From assembly GCA_020744425.1 (NCBI GenBank), contig JAGMUV010000023.1:620001-684000 (forward strand): a stretch of 64,000 bases of DNA. Reading direction: 5' to 3'. The position numbers and the translations under genes are program-made. The notes under the pieces are model-generated. The model saw only the letters and a list, made by a program, of their open reading frames with translations. It searched no databases and was not told where the DNA came from. This stretch comes from Dactylonectria macrodidyma. Lineage: Eukaryota; Ascomycota; Sordariomycetes; Hypocreales; Nectriaceae. This document shows positions 11,233-22,829 of this stretch, piece after piece (the first letter of the stretch is position 1; every line of letters starts with the position of its first letter).

Positions 11233-13406
11233 TTAAACCTTGTGTTCCTTCTCGATATCATCCACGGCCTCGCCGTCATCCAAGCCACGGTGTAGTATCT
11301 GGTGGAGACCGATTTCACGATTGATTTCCTCCATTCTCTCTGCATCAGCTTGTGCGACGCCCTCGGAGCCGAAAATGAGATCCTGTTCGTAGAAGCGTGA
11401 GTAAATGTACGAGCAGAGACCATGAGAAGAGCACTTACCATTTCTTCGAGGGAGAGACGCTTGGTTTCAGGGACATAGAACCAAACAAAGGCGGCACCGA
11501 GGTATGTCAGTGCTCCAAATAGAATATATGTGCCGTAGGTCATGCTGGTAAGCATGTCTGGTGTAACTTGGCCAACGCTGATTCGGGGTTAGACGTAATA
11601 CGTGAAGCTGAACAAAAAACGACATACATAAAGTTATTCCTATATCAACTGTCAGCCTCATTCAACTCAAGTTGCATTGCATATTAACTCACATCCAGTT
11701 GCTAGATGCAGCGAGAGCCACACCATATGGCCGGGTGCTAAGAGGCCAGACCTCGGCGATGATGATCCAGGCACATGGTCCCCAGGAGTCTATGTGAAAT
11801 CAGCCTATGGGTGTGTCGAGAATCGACGGAAGAGTCGTTAACGGTATTGCTTACAGCCAAAGTGAACCACAAAGAGCCAGACCATGCATACCGCTGCCCA
11901 GCCTGCGGCAGGTTGTTCGTGGAAATTACCAATATTTTTCGCAAGAATGATGGCGATAATGATGTGACAAGTGCCCATACCGATAGCACCCACCGTGAGG
12001 ACGGGCTTTCGACCAAGTCGATCTATCCAGAGGACAGCAGGGATCGTCGCAATGAACATGACAATTCCCACCACGCCGGTTGCCAGAAGACTAGTCGTAG
12101 TCGCACTCAAGCCTAGTTGACCGAAGATTTGGGGAGCATAGTAAAGAACCTGATGGATGTTAGCTCGTCTCAACCACACGGATTCATTCAAATGGAAGCC
12201 TCACAGCATTAATTCCAGTCCATTGCTGGAAAAACATCGTCACAGTACCGACAATTACGCGTTTAAACATATCACGTGACTGAAAGAGAGCCATGATGGC
12301 AATGAACTGGAGCTTGAAGGTGTTCCACGCAGTTTGCTCTTGCAAGTGGGGGAACCTTTCAGCAAGGCTCCTTTTCTCGAACAAAGACTGCGCCTTGATC
12401 TCGAGAAATTCGAGCTCGATGAGTTCATGATCTGGGGGAAGGTCACGGAGGTTGGAGAGAACGTCGCGGGCCTCAGATTCTCGACCGTGGTGGAGCAGCC
12501 AACGAGGGGAAAATGGCATCCATATCATTCCAATGAAAAGAATGGCGGCAGGTCCAATCTGGAGACAAATTGGGACGAGCCACGCGGCGTCGGACTGAGT
12601 CTCAACTTTGGTGCCTCCAATATAATTGGATCCACTATTTGGGTCAGCTAGGTTGATGTGTGACTTGGAAGGCACATACTAGTCAATCCAGAAACTGATC
12701 ATGATGCCGAACGTGATTGCGAGTTGTTGGAGTGCCACTAAAGCACCTCGAACCTCACTGTGAATTAGTTAGTGAATGGCATTGTTGAGCCTTCATTAGC
12801 TGGTCGAAGACATACGGAGGAGCGCATTCCGAGTTGTAAAGAGGGACAATCATGGAGAGACTACCAACTCCCATTCCACTACGAACAAATTAGTTGAAGA
12901 TAAAAAAGGTTCGCAAGGAGATTATGTACGTGATGAATCGGCCTGCGAGAATGGCTTGGTGACCGGCTGTGATAGACGTAATTTGAACAATGACGCCAAG
13001 GATGAAGACACCAGTTGCAATCAAGACGCCATATTTACGGGAGCAGACCTCAGCGACGAATCCAGATAAGATTGCTCCAAGCCAGGCGCCCAGCTCAAGA
13101 ATTGAAGTGAGCCAGCCTTTGAGGGTTGGCTTGTCAATATACCCATCCATATCTGGCAATAGTTAGACAGTATTCGGAGCTGGTTGGAACCGAAGGAGTC
13201 GTACGCTTTCCGAAAGACGGCATGGCCAAAATTCCCGAGAACATTCCCTGATTGTATCCGTAGAGAACGCCTCCAATGCAAGCAAAAGCAGCGATCCGAA
13301 ACACCTTGAAGTTCTTGACGAGAGCTCTAGCGCCGCTGGCGCCCATCAGGGCTTGGCGTCTTTGCAGGGCGGCATCGTAGCCGCCTGCGTTGGCGATGGC
13401 GCCCAT
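11233..13406 (-). CDS. MFS sugar porter (hexose/monosaccharide transporter type)
   Basis: A minus-strand gene with about eight short introns. Start ATG is at 13406 and stop TAA at 11233-11235. I checked most joins by reading (for example 13205 to the exon starting with the His-Met-Asp-Gly codons, and Asn-Ala to Val-Leu-Tyr-Tyr near 12200) and the frame is intact. Family hallmarks are Gly-Tyr-Asn-Gln-Gly in helix 1, Gln-Gln-Trp-Thr-Gly-Ile-Asn in helix 7, Asp-Arg-x-Gly-Arg-Lys between helices 8 and 9, and Pro-Glu-Thr-Lys followed by Leu-Glu-Glu-Met after helix 12. It should be a 12-helix plasma-membrane proton/sugar symporter or facilitator of about 530 residues. The substrate cannot be read from sequence. 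It has no obvious partner genes. Confidence 0.9.
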
Positions 13407-14670
13407 ATTCGATACGACGGTGGGTTGAAATCACGGGTGTTTTTCTGGGGAAGATGCGATGTCAAGGAATATTGTCTGCTTTGACGGGCATGCAACAAAA
13501 GCTTGGTACCGCGTCGTCATTATATCGAAGAACAAATATCCCCGGATTCACCATTATAGGCTAAATGCTAATACTACATGGAGTAAGCTGTTCCAATTGC
13601 ATCCTTGCCATGAGTCAGTATCGAGAGGTTGCATGCATTGATCCTCTATCAAAGCCAGTGGAGTCGTTCAAATCGGCTTTCGGGCCATCTCTCGCGGAGT
13701 TGGCCGCAAGACAGTTCTAGGCTACGACCTAACATCAACCCTGGTTGGATCAACATACATGTGGCCGGAGGTGTGTGAGACTTAGGCTAAAATGGGGATC
13801 GTCCAGTGCTCAGACCTGCACGGTTGTCGTATTTCGGCATTTGTCAGGTCATTGCCTCTGTGTCAAGGATTCATCGGTCCTAATCCTTCACCTGAGAAGT
13901 GATGAGACGGTAGCAGTGGGCCATGTGGCTTCGAATGGCCTCCAAGTCCCTGGTCTATTTAGCCTGTTTAATTTTCCGACCCGCACCAATTGTGTTATCA
14001 TTATCCATCCCCAGATGCGACGCAGTGTCCATGTGCCGACCCCACGACTTACCCCCGCATGACTTCCCTTGGCCCTCTTCTCGGCCATTAAACGTTTTCC
14101 TGATATCACGGGAGATGGTGATGTTTCCTTAGACCCGGTGCCGTCTCGGTACGGTAAGGATGTTCGTGGTCGGTCCTTTAGGCTGATCATTTACTGTATG
14201 AGGCAGGCCGTTTTAGCCGGGATGTCAAATTCGGCGAAATCCCAATGACTAGATATACGATGACAGTTGCAGAGGGTATACGCCGATAGCAGGAAGTTTG
14301 CGATATGATCGGAGAAGGCGGTGTGAGAGAAGCGGCATTGCAGGTTGTCTGGATGGGAATGAGCACCATTGAAACACGTCAAGCCAGCAATTGGGGTCTT
14401 AATCTCAGTTGTCGCTTCGAAAATGAGAGTAATGGTTCACATTATGAAGCTTTTCAAGCTCGATTTTTATCACCATCTAAGGCTAACTACATCTTTCCCC
14501 AGTACGAAGTAGTATAGTAAAGAAAAGGTTTTCCTTCCGACAAGTTAGACAAAGTCCCCGATATTCCGCGCCTTATCTTCCCTACTTCGCAATTTCACTA
14601 AGGAAGTACATGCTCGTATCGATATACAAGAACAAGCTAGAATTATGCGCTAAGACCATTCATTTCCCAT
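13407..14670. other. Intergenic region, no gene seen
   Basis: This holds the promoter of the sugar porter (right of 13406) and the 3' flank of the sirtuin gene. 14200-14650 is AT-rich. Short frames are present but none is coding-like. Confidence 0.55.
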
Positions 14671-15992
14671 CTAACCTCGATTGGAAGCGCCCGATGCAGT
14701 ATCTCGTGTAGCCTTCCACTCTCTACGATAGGGATTGTATTCGAGATGGTACAAAACCTCCATATCCTGCTCACAATTGTATTGATGCACATGTCTCAGG
14801 TTTGGTTCCTCGTAATGCCCCATGAATTCCAATTCGAGCTTGAAGTCCAGGCCGGGAACTAGATCTCCTCGAAATTGAACTGAAAATGGCTCTGAGCGAA
14901 CGGTTCTTCTGTTGTTCTCGAGCTTGACTGATTGCAGGAATGTAACTGGAGTGCCGTCCACGTCAACTCCACCCACTGTCAACTCGTGTCGACTATCGCT
15001 CTGAGATCTCAGTTGAAGTGAGAGACGGCGGTGGAGGATGAACTGCGGAATTGGTAACTTGAGGTGCTCCATCACCTGTGTCATCAAGTCGTCGGTATTG
15101 CAATGAATGCGCAAGTCGGAGAGTTCATCGAGTGGGGTTTTCTGAAGGTTACAAATAACCAACTTGGCGCCTCGTCTCTGTCCGACAACCTCGGGGATCT
15201 CATTGGCAGGTGTCACAGTGAGCGAAGATCCGAGAACAAGGCAAAGGTCGGCTTCTGCTGCATGATCGAAGGCTCGCTGGAGGGGTAGCCCGGGCAAAGG
15301 TTCTCCGAAGTTGATGATGCTATCGAGAAGAGGTCCATCACATAGCGCACACTTTCGTCCCGTCCGGTGGTCATGAACGGTTTTGTCGTAAGAAGCGACG
15401 GCTCGAAAGTCTGCTAATCATAAGGCCTAGACTAGTATCATATTGACGGAGTAATTACCTACCACGAATGTACTCTTTCCCACACTCTCCGCAGTATTCT
15501 CGATTGTTATTTCCGTGAAGCTCGGATAAATTTTCCTGTGATTAGAGTTGATGAGAAGCCTAGGTTTCTCGCTATCAACACGGTCTGTACTTACAGGTAA
15601 TATCCCACTCCTTCTGTGTAAGCCATCGCAGTTCTGACTAACCAAGTAGGTCAAAATGCCACGGTTCTGCAGCTCAAGCAACGCCATGTGAGTAGTTGTT
15701 GGAATGGCCCGCAACGTGTTCACAGCCTTTCCAGTGCGCTCTCTTCCCTGTGCACGCAATGTCCAGACTCCTTCCGGGCCTCGAAAGTCGGGAATGCCCG
15801 TTGATTATTAGTCGAGAACTCACTAATTGAGAGTTGGGGCATACCAGCAGAAGTAGATATGCCAGCGCCAGTGAAAACGATAAAGCGTTTGCTCTCCTGT
15901 ATCTGAACGGCCAATGCCTTGGCCTTTTTGGCGACGGTATCTGGCGCATCATGCCGTTCGGCCTCGGGGATCTTGGGAGCAGAGGATGCCAT
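14671..15992 (-). CDS. Class IV (SIRT6/7-like) sirtuin, possible splice-acceptor lesion
   Basis: An NAD-dependent protein deacylase of the SIRT6/SIRT7-like branch, probably nuclear. The ATG is at 15992; longer open frames upstream begin with TTG. Visible motifs are Gly-Ala-Gly-Ile-Ser-Thr-Ser-Ala-Gly at residues 42-50, then Ile-Pro-Asp-Phe-Arg-Gly and Gly-Val-Trp-Thr, Gln-Asn-Cys-Asp-Gly-Leu-His, the catalytic His in Glu-Leu-His-Gly-Asn, two Cys-x2-Cys zinc pairs, and a C-terminal extension of about 200 residues. The first intron (15798-15844, 47 nt) has a good donor (GTATGC) and branch point (ACTAAT), but its last bases read CGG where CAG is expected. No other AG restores frame while keeping the Asp-Phe-Arg motif. 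The later introns look normal. The allele may be non-functional, or the base may be a sequencing error. Confidence 0.85.
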
Positions 15993-17444
15993 GAAGGCGT
16001 CCACTGGTATAACGGAGGTTCCCAAATCTTGGGATATGAAAAGAGGGATACGTGATCAGCCGCACTATAGTCTACATGTTCTGTTCACGAGGAATGCGGG
16101 AAAGCGTGGATGCACTTTCGCGTCCTGGTGAATAATATCTTACCCTTTTGCTGCATATGACGAACCCTTGGTGCTTACTCCGTACTTTTCCACAGAAGAA
16201 TGTCAGCAGCTAGGGTATACTATCATACACTAGGGAAATAGCCGTGCTTTACCAGTTCTGCTATTTTCCTATACAGTGAGCCCATGAATTCTTGTCCCTT
16301 ATCAATACAGAGGCGACAATTCGTACCAAGCCCTAATAGTGTCGAGGACGTAGCCCCTTCCTATCCTGGCGACATAGAAACATGATCTGATTTAATCATG
16401 GGTTTCAGATAGATAATTGAACAGCTACTAAATTACACTGTCGAATATCAAGGAGACACTTCATCTAACACCAGCAACGAAGGTTCAGCCCCGTGGCTCC
16501 TCCATAGGAAGCAGTAGGCGAGCACCGGAGTATGGATGCATGAGGCTGCCGAAATGTGCAAATTTCATGATGACCAGGCGTACCAGAGTTATTGAGGATA
16601 TTAGCTCTCTGTTTGAGAAAAGCCAGAGACAGATTTGCGGTTTAATGAGTCTCAGACATCGTCTTAGCTAGCATTGCCTAACTGGGCTGAAATTAGCCTC
16701 TAATAGACCATTTATTGGGTAAGAAATTACTCAGCTTTGTACAAGGCTGAAGTTTGCCTCATGAACATTTAGCTTTTCAGGTAATCTGTGATAGAATTGA
16801 AGATCTGAGACAGTGGTCGAATCTGGTTAGCCGCGGGGTTGTATTCCTCCGTCTGAATGGCTCTGCATCAGCCGTTAATGACATCTTGGACGCGTAACTT
16901 GATGCCCTGCCTTGGGGGCGATTGGTGACTCGCGTGTCTGGTCTCGCCATTTACGATACCGTTACGCCACTCACCCAAGTTGATGGCAATACAGAGCTTG
17001 GTCGTGCAATAGTTAACCATTTCTATGGCGTCAACGCATAATTCACTAACAAGCTTGGCTCTCTGGCTTGCCAAGCCTCTTTTCGGTGACCGACAAACCC
17101 GAGCAACACGATGCGGGGTAGTTCCGACGCCTCCGGATGATGACAGCTCCAACTGTAGATGACGACTTGGATGACGTTTTTGGCCTGTAGACTGGCATTT
17201 CCATTGGTCTTCGCCCCTGGTACTTGTCTTTTGTATGCTGACGGGTAGGCTGATATTTAACGCTGAGACACCCGAAAGCGGACGTACGACTTTGACCTCT
17301 TGGAATCAATCGCCGTTATCCTTTGGCGATTTGAACGTGAGCTGATCAACGTTCCGACAAGCCACAGGCCATCTATCATCGAGCTCGTACGTCTCCCTTG
17401 ACACATTTCTGCGTCTACGAGGCCGCCGCAGCCTATCCGAAAAC
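15993..17444. other. Intergenic region between sirtuin and fasciclin genes
   Basis: A divergent promoter region of 1.45 kb. It is AT-rich from about 16130 to 16860. Two diverged copies of a GGCTGAA(A/G)TT(A/T)GCCTC unit occur at about 16686 and 16746. No gene was found. Confidence 0.55.
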
Positions 17445-18855
17445 ATGAAGTTCGCCGTATCTTTGGCGTCCGTCGCCGCGGTATCGGCAATCGCCATCCT
17501 GAAGGATGCGCCCGAGCTCTTCAAGGATCAAGTCCAACACGGAGAATCGTTGCTCGAAGACGCTCGGTCGAAGATCACCACCTCCTTGAACGAAGCGATC
17601 GATTTCCTTTCATCCGGAATAGAGGAAACGGTCAAGACAGCCGAGGAGACAGCTCGCAAAGAGTTTGGCGGCATATTTGCGCATGACTCCGGCGAAGATA
17701 ATCGCGGATCCGCCCTTGATTACGATGTCGACCTCCTCGAGCACGATCAATCGAACTATACCATCTACGAGCTCCTTCACAAGAGCAATTACACGAAAGA
17801 ATTCTACAAGCTTGTCAAGCATCACGCAAACGTGACGAAGCTGCTTAACGACTCCGACGCTTCCTACACTCTGTTTGTGCCCATCGATAAGGCCTTCGAA
17901 CATATCCCCGAAGATCACAAGAAGCCATCGGACGAATTCGTCGAGGACCTACTCAACTACCACGTGGGTTTGGGAGAATATCCTGCGGGTAGAATTCTTA
18001 CCACGCATACCGTCCCGACAGCTCTGAAGGAGGAGCAGCTAGGTGGAAAGCCTCAGCGCCTTCGAACCAGCGTTGGACTCTCAGGCGTGCGGGTGAACGT
18101 GTATAGCAAAGTTGTCGCTGTGAATATCGTATGTTTGCAATCTGTCATTGGATGTCCTATTGTCTCTAACCTCCTCGCAGAAAGCTAAGAATGGTGTCAT
18201 CCACGCCGTCGACAAGATCCTTGTTCCACCACCCTGGATCGGCCGAGAGATCAACCTCTTCCCGGGTCAATTCTCCACCCTTCTCCTCGCATATGAAAAG
18301 ACAGACTTTGCCAAGTACTTGCACAGCATCAAGACGATTGGCACCACCGTGTTTGCCCCCTCGAACGGAGCATGGGAGCGCCTAGGCCCGCGAGCCAACG
18401 CGTTCCTTTTCAATACCGAGCAGGGCAAGAAATATCTCCTAGCCCTTCTGAAGTATCAAATAGTGCCAAATATCACACTGTACAGTGATGAGGTCTACTA
18501 CGGAGACGAGGAAGGAAAGTCATTTGAGACGCTGCTGGATGATTCCGGCCACTTCCATCTTGAGCTTCACCCACTCTTGGAGAAGAAGAGCCTGGGAGTG
18601 GATGTGTACAATTGGAAGGGCTGGACCTCGATTGTGTTGAATGGAATTGTCAAGGTCGAATTCCAGGATGGAATTGGCAAGAATGGCGTCATCCAAGTAG
18701 TAAAGGACGTCCCACTTCCTCCCCGTAGGCCTGGTAGAGAAGAGATTGACGCATGGAACGGCGAGATTGAAGTGGAGGACCTGAAGGAAAGGTTGAGCGA
18801 TTATGTCGAAGAATATGTAGAGGATCAAGAGGAGGAATGGGCTGGTGACCTGTAG
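17445..18855 (+). CDS. Secreted fasciclin (FAS1) domain protein
   Basis: Two exons (17445-18128 and 18181-18855, 52-nt intron, phase 0) encode 452 residues. Residues 1-18 form a signal peptide with an alanine/valine core. A helical, charged region (20-95) precedes two FAS1 repeats, each showing a 'Leu-Phe-Val-Pro' or 'Val-Phe-Ala-Pro' H1 box and a 'Asn-Gly-Val-Ile-His/Gln-Val-Val' H2 box. Several Asn-x-Ser/Thr sites lie in the first repeat (Asn-Tyr-Thr, Asn-Val-Thr, Asn-Asp-Ser). The tail is acidic and has no clear GPI signal. FAS1 proteins are cell-surface or vacuolar adhesion proteins. A cell-wall or extracellular role is likely, but the ligand is unknown. Confidence 0.88.
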
Positions 18856-20312
18856 AGGACTGGGGGTTGCAAGACTCCGGATGATAACCCGGGCTCCGAG
18901 AGGTCATAGAAGAAGAATCAACTCCACTTATTTCCGACTATTTCAAATTCGAATGCCAGTTTTTCGACGCGGCTTGGCTTCAGCTCTGGAAATCATGTAC
19001 TCTCCATGCTTCCAAAAGTAAAAAACCGACCCTCCACCTCAGGCCAAGTAGACCCTACACTCAAAGACACTTGCAATGCCATAACCCTCCTAGACTGATA
19101 TTGTACATTATAGACTTTCACCATCAGTTGAATGATTTGATACAACAAGTTCGATTTTCTAGTCATAAATAAACTAGGAGAAGCAATATTATACTGCATG
19201 TATGAAGTACGAGAAACAACTTCCAGCATTAAAAGACTGCCATTTTTGATGCTATAACGGCTCGTCACAAGCCAAATGCGGTTGAGCCTTTGGAGCCTTT
19301 GTGTTTATCGTTCTGACACGTCGAAATAATGTTGCTTGCTGCCATAATCTCGGCCATAAGGCGCAAGTTCAGCCTTGACATCTTAGGCCACAAACTCAAG
19401 CATGTCCCAGCCTGTCATCCTTTACTACCTTCTTCATCCCGGTTCGAGTCACTCTACTCATTGCGTAGCAAACAAAGTCAAGGCAATCTGATGCAGTATC
19501 TCGTTGATATTGTTTGGTGCACAATTCAGTTCCGCAATTGACCGACTCACAGACGCGGCTGGTTGGTCCTTCAGTCTTTGCACAGCTTACGGAGTAGGCG
19601 GTAAATCTGGTTTTGGACCAAACAATCCCACCCTCGACGCATGGGTAAACTCTCTTCGAACGCACCCAGCGAGCCAGGAGTCCCTAGCTGCGCCAAGTTG
19701 CTAATTCTGACCAGGGGCAAGAGGTATTAACGCCTAGCAACGGCCTTGGCTGAGTATAACTTCTCTATTGTATAACCATTCATTATTAACCAGCGCGTGA
19801 TGGCCGAATGTAAGTCGCGCACGTAATTACTGTCATCAAGACCGTCCGTTCTTATCGTGGGGGTCGGAATGGGCCGAAACAGCCACCTCCTCGACAGGCG
19901 AGAATGGCCAGCGTCTGCATTTGGAAAGCGTCTCGCTTATCGTTATCTTCCGGCTCATGCTGAGGCATTCGGTGGCCTTCGGGAAGCTAATGGCCACTTC
20001 CCACCTTATCTCCGCTCCGGCTCTTCAGCCATTGTCATACCCCACTTTTGGATCATGACCGAGTCAAGCCCATGTTGCAGGCGTTGCGGACGCTAATTGA
20101 CTCGTCACTTGACATGGCCGGGGGGATGTAACGATGAGTGGGAGGAGGCTTCCCCGGAATCCATTCCACTCACCAGAGGAGAGTATAACATTCGGCCTTT
20201 TGACGCCATACTCAACCTTGCAATTGCCATCACCAGCAACAGAGACTACTAGCCTAAAGCAACAGACACATCCAATCACCACTTGCCTCGTCAAGACCAA
20301 TCACAGTTCATC
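18856..20312. promoter_or_regulatory. Intergenic region and hxnY promoter
   Basis: The left part has no gene. The right part is the hxnY promoter. It carries GAGTGGGAGG at 20136-20145, a reverse AAGTGGGG (CCCCACTT, ending at 20047), and three TTATC cores (GATA-factor/AreA type) at 19937, 19943 and 20011. GATA sites fit nitrogen-metabolite control, and GAGTGGG is the element shared across the hxn cluster. Confidence 0.55.
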
Positions 20313-21485
20313 ATGTCCAAGCTGGAGATCCCCATCATTGACTTTTCGGGTTCGTCGCATCCATCCACACCCAACCGCTTATATCTGTGATGGTACCACA
20401 AGCAAAACTAGTATCTAACACGTGCAACTTGTAGGCTTCTACTCGGAAGACCCTGCTGAAAAGCAAAAGGTTGTGGACCAAGTCCGTTCAAGCTGCCTCT
20501 ACAATGGCTTCTTCCAGATCGTTGGACACTCTGTTCCCCTAAGCGAGCAAAAGGCCGTCATGGACGGTGCCAAGAAATTCTTCGCAATGCCTTTGGAGGA
20601 GAAGCAGAAGGTTGCCAAAGAGAACAATACCTGGAACCGCGGTTATGAGATGCTTAGGTCCCAGATCCTCGAGGAGGGAACTAAGCCCGAGCTCAAGGAG
20701 GGATTCTACATTGGCGCCGAGATCCCCGAGACTCATCCATACTTCATCAACAAGAAGCTTAACAGTGGGCCTAACCAGTGGCCTGAGGGCCTCGGTAGCG
20801 ACCTGGAGAGTTTCCGCAGTGGCTCCATGAACTACTATACCTCAACACTGAGGCTGGCGTCTGACTTGATGAGAGTGCTGGCTTTGTCTCTGGACTTGGA
20901 GGAGACGTACTTTTCCAAGTTTATGGACGGCGCTGTCGCCACGATGCGACTCCTACACTACCCGAGTCAGCCTAAGGACGGCGATGACAAGCTCACTCGA
21001 GGCATCGGCGCCCACACCGACTTTGGTGCCATCACGATGCTTCTTCAGGATACTGTTGATGGTCTCCAGGTCTGGGACAAGAAGAACTCGGTTTGGATTG
21101 ATGTATGTCTACGCCATCTCCACTCATTGTAGTGTTTAATATGCTCATGAAACAACAGGTCGCTCCCACCGAGGGCGCATATGTCGTCAACTTGGGCAAC
21201 CTGATGGCCCGATGGACCAACGAAAAGTACAAGAGCAACATCCACCGCGTCATCAACAAGTCAGGCAAGGAGCGCTACTCCATCCCCGTGTTTGTCTCTG
21301 GAAACCCAGACTACCTCGTTGAGTGCATCCCAACCTGCAAGTCTGAAGACACCCCTGCCAAGTTTGGCGCCGTGACGGTGGAAGAGGCCGTTTCCGCGGC
21401 TTATGCCGAGTCATATGGCCGAGCTCAGCTCTACAAGCAGGGCCTTGAGAAGATGACGGCTCAGGCTCAGACCCCAGTGGCGTAG
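20313..21485 (+). CDS. hxnY: 2-oxoglutarate/Fe(II) dioxygenase, HxnY-like
   Basis: Three exons (20313-20349, 20435-21102, 21159-21485) encode 343 residues. The fold is the isopenicillin-N-synthase type: an N-terminal DIOX_N domain, then the catalytic barrel with iron ligands His206, Asp208 and His264 and the 2-oxoglutarate-binding Arg274-x-Ser276. In A. nidulans HxnY is the 2-oxoglutarate-dependent oxygenase of nicotinate breakdown, hydroxylating a ring intermediate downstream of 2,5-dihydroxypyridine. The assignment rests on family plus the surrounding gene set; the family alone (thymine-7-hydroxylase, flavonol-synthase-like) would not fix the substrate. The promoter has a GAGTGGGAGG element 168 bases upstream of the first exon. 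It converges with hxnW. Confidence 0.75.
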
Positions 21486-21925
21486 GATATACATCACAAC
21501 TACTCGAGTTATGTAAAGAATGTTCAAATAAATTGTATCAATGAGATTTTATGAGACTAGACTGCGTAATTAGCGTCCAGTGAATATTCCTGTCAATCCT
21601 TAGGTGATGGGACGAAGGTGGGGGTAGAGGTGGGCTTAACCTGATGGGTAATTATGCCAGGAGAATTGACGTCTGCTACCTCTACTATCTGACGCATTGC
21701 CTTGAGATTCCGTGAGCCTTACAAAGAATGCCAAACTGTGGATAGCTGCATTCCCTACTTTTGACATAAAATGCTAAAACCAAAAGATAATTGTTAAGGC
21801 ATCAGCAAAGGGGCAGGGACGTCGATTTTATTTTGTCCATGCAAAAGTCTCAGAATATTGACATCTCACGGTCATCATATGAGTCTGCGTGCATAATATA
21901 GTTTATTATTTAATGTATTCTGCAA
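21486..21925. other. Convergent 3' flanks of hxnY and hxnW
   Basis: There is no gene here. AATAAA at 21527-21532 is a likely poly(A) signal for hxnY. The rest is AT-rich 3' sequence. Confidence 0.6.
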
Positions 21926-22829
21926 TCACCACTTTGTGACACCCCCATCAACCAGGATGTCACTACCAGTGCAGTACCTAGCAACATGTTAACGTTTTAT
22001 TCACTTCTCCGAGGGCTTTCTCAACGTACTTGCTAGCATCACTGGCCAAAAAGACACAGGCTCCCTTAATGTCATCGGGCTCGGCAACGCGGTGGTTCAT
22101 AATCTCATCCTTCCATCCTTCAAGAAGATGGGGAAAGGCAGCGGTCATGTTTGTCTTGACATAACCAGGACTGATGGAATTGACACGGATTCCATGTGCG
22201 TTCAACTCGGCCGCGATGGGTGCGACCATGGCACGCACAGCTCCTTTTGTTCCGCAATAAGCTGAGGATCGCTGTGATCGCACTGCGATCCAAGATGCAA
22301 TGCTAGCTACTAGGATGATGCTACCACACTTGGTGCCGTTAGCAATCATGGCCTCGGCCGCAAGCTTGGCAGAGAAGTAGACACCCTTGCAGTTGACGTT
22401 AAACAGCCTCTCAAAATCCTCTTCGTTAGTGTCGAGGAACTCGACATTCTTGTTAACGCCCGCACACGCCACGAGAATGTCGAGTTTATCGTTGAAGTCA
22501 GTCTTGACCGCAGCAAACCCATCTTTGAGACTTGACATTGACGTGACGTCGACAATGTATGAGCGAACCTGGACGCTAAACTTGGACGCAAGCGCCTCCA
22601 TGTCTGAAGATGGGGGATGCGTCATGTCGAAGATGGCGACATCTGCACCAGCTTCGGCAAGGCCCTCGGTGAAGGCAAATCCGCAACCTCCAGCACCACC
22701 AGTGACAATGGCCACACGGCCCTTGAGGTCAAACTAAGAGACGAATAAGCCTCCATAGTACTTGGGTATTGCCTTTACCCAAACGAGGCGACCAGCAATC
22801 AGAGCACAGGGCAAACATACCGGAGACAT
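21926..22829 (-). CDS. hxnW: Short-chain dehydrogenase/reductase, HxnW-like
   Basis: Three minus-strand exons (22821-22829, 22030-22733, 21926-21977) encode 254 residues. The nine-base first exon encodes only Met-Ser-Pro. It was found because the open frame otherwise begins with GTG and lacks an ATG, and an 85-nt GT-AG intron joins it cleanly. Motifs are Thr14-Gly-Gly-x-Gly-Gly-x-Gly for NAD(P), Asn-Val-Asn in place of the usual NAG-linked segment, and the catalytic Ser147, Tyr162 and Lys166. The end reads Ile-Leu-Val-Asp-Gly-Gly, standard for classical SDRs. In the hxn pathway HxnW is the ketoreductase/dehydrogenase acting on a piperidine intermediate. The gene shares a 1.3-kb divergent promoter with hxnM. 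Confidence 0.75.

Noticed and set aside
19425..19455. GGTTCGAGTC string resembling a tRNA B box (a similar GGTTCGACC lies near 31208)
   Set aside because: I could not find a matching A box, acceptor stem or anticodon arm at the right distance.
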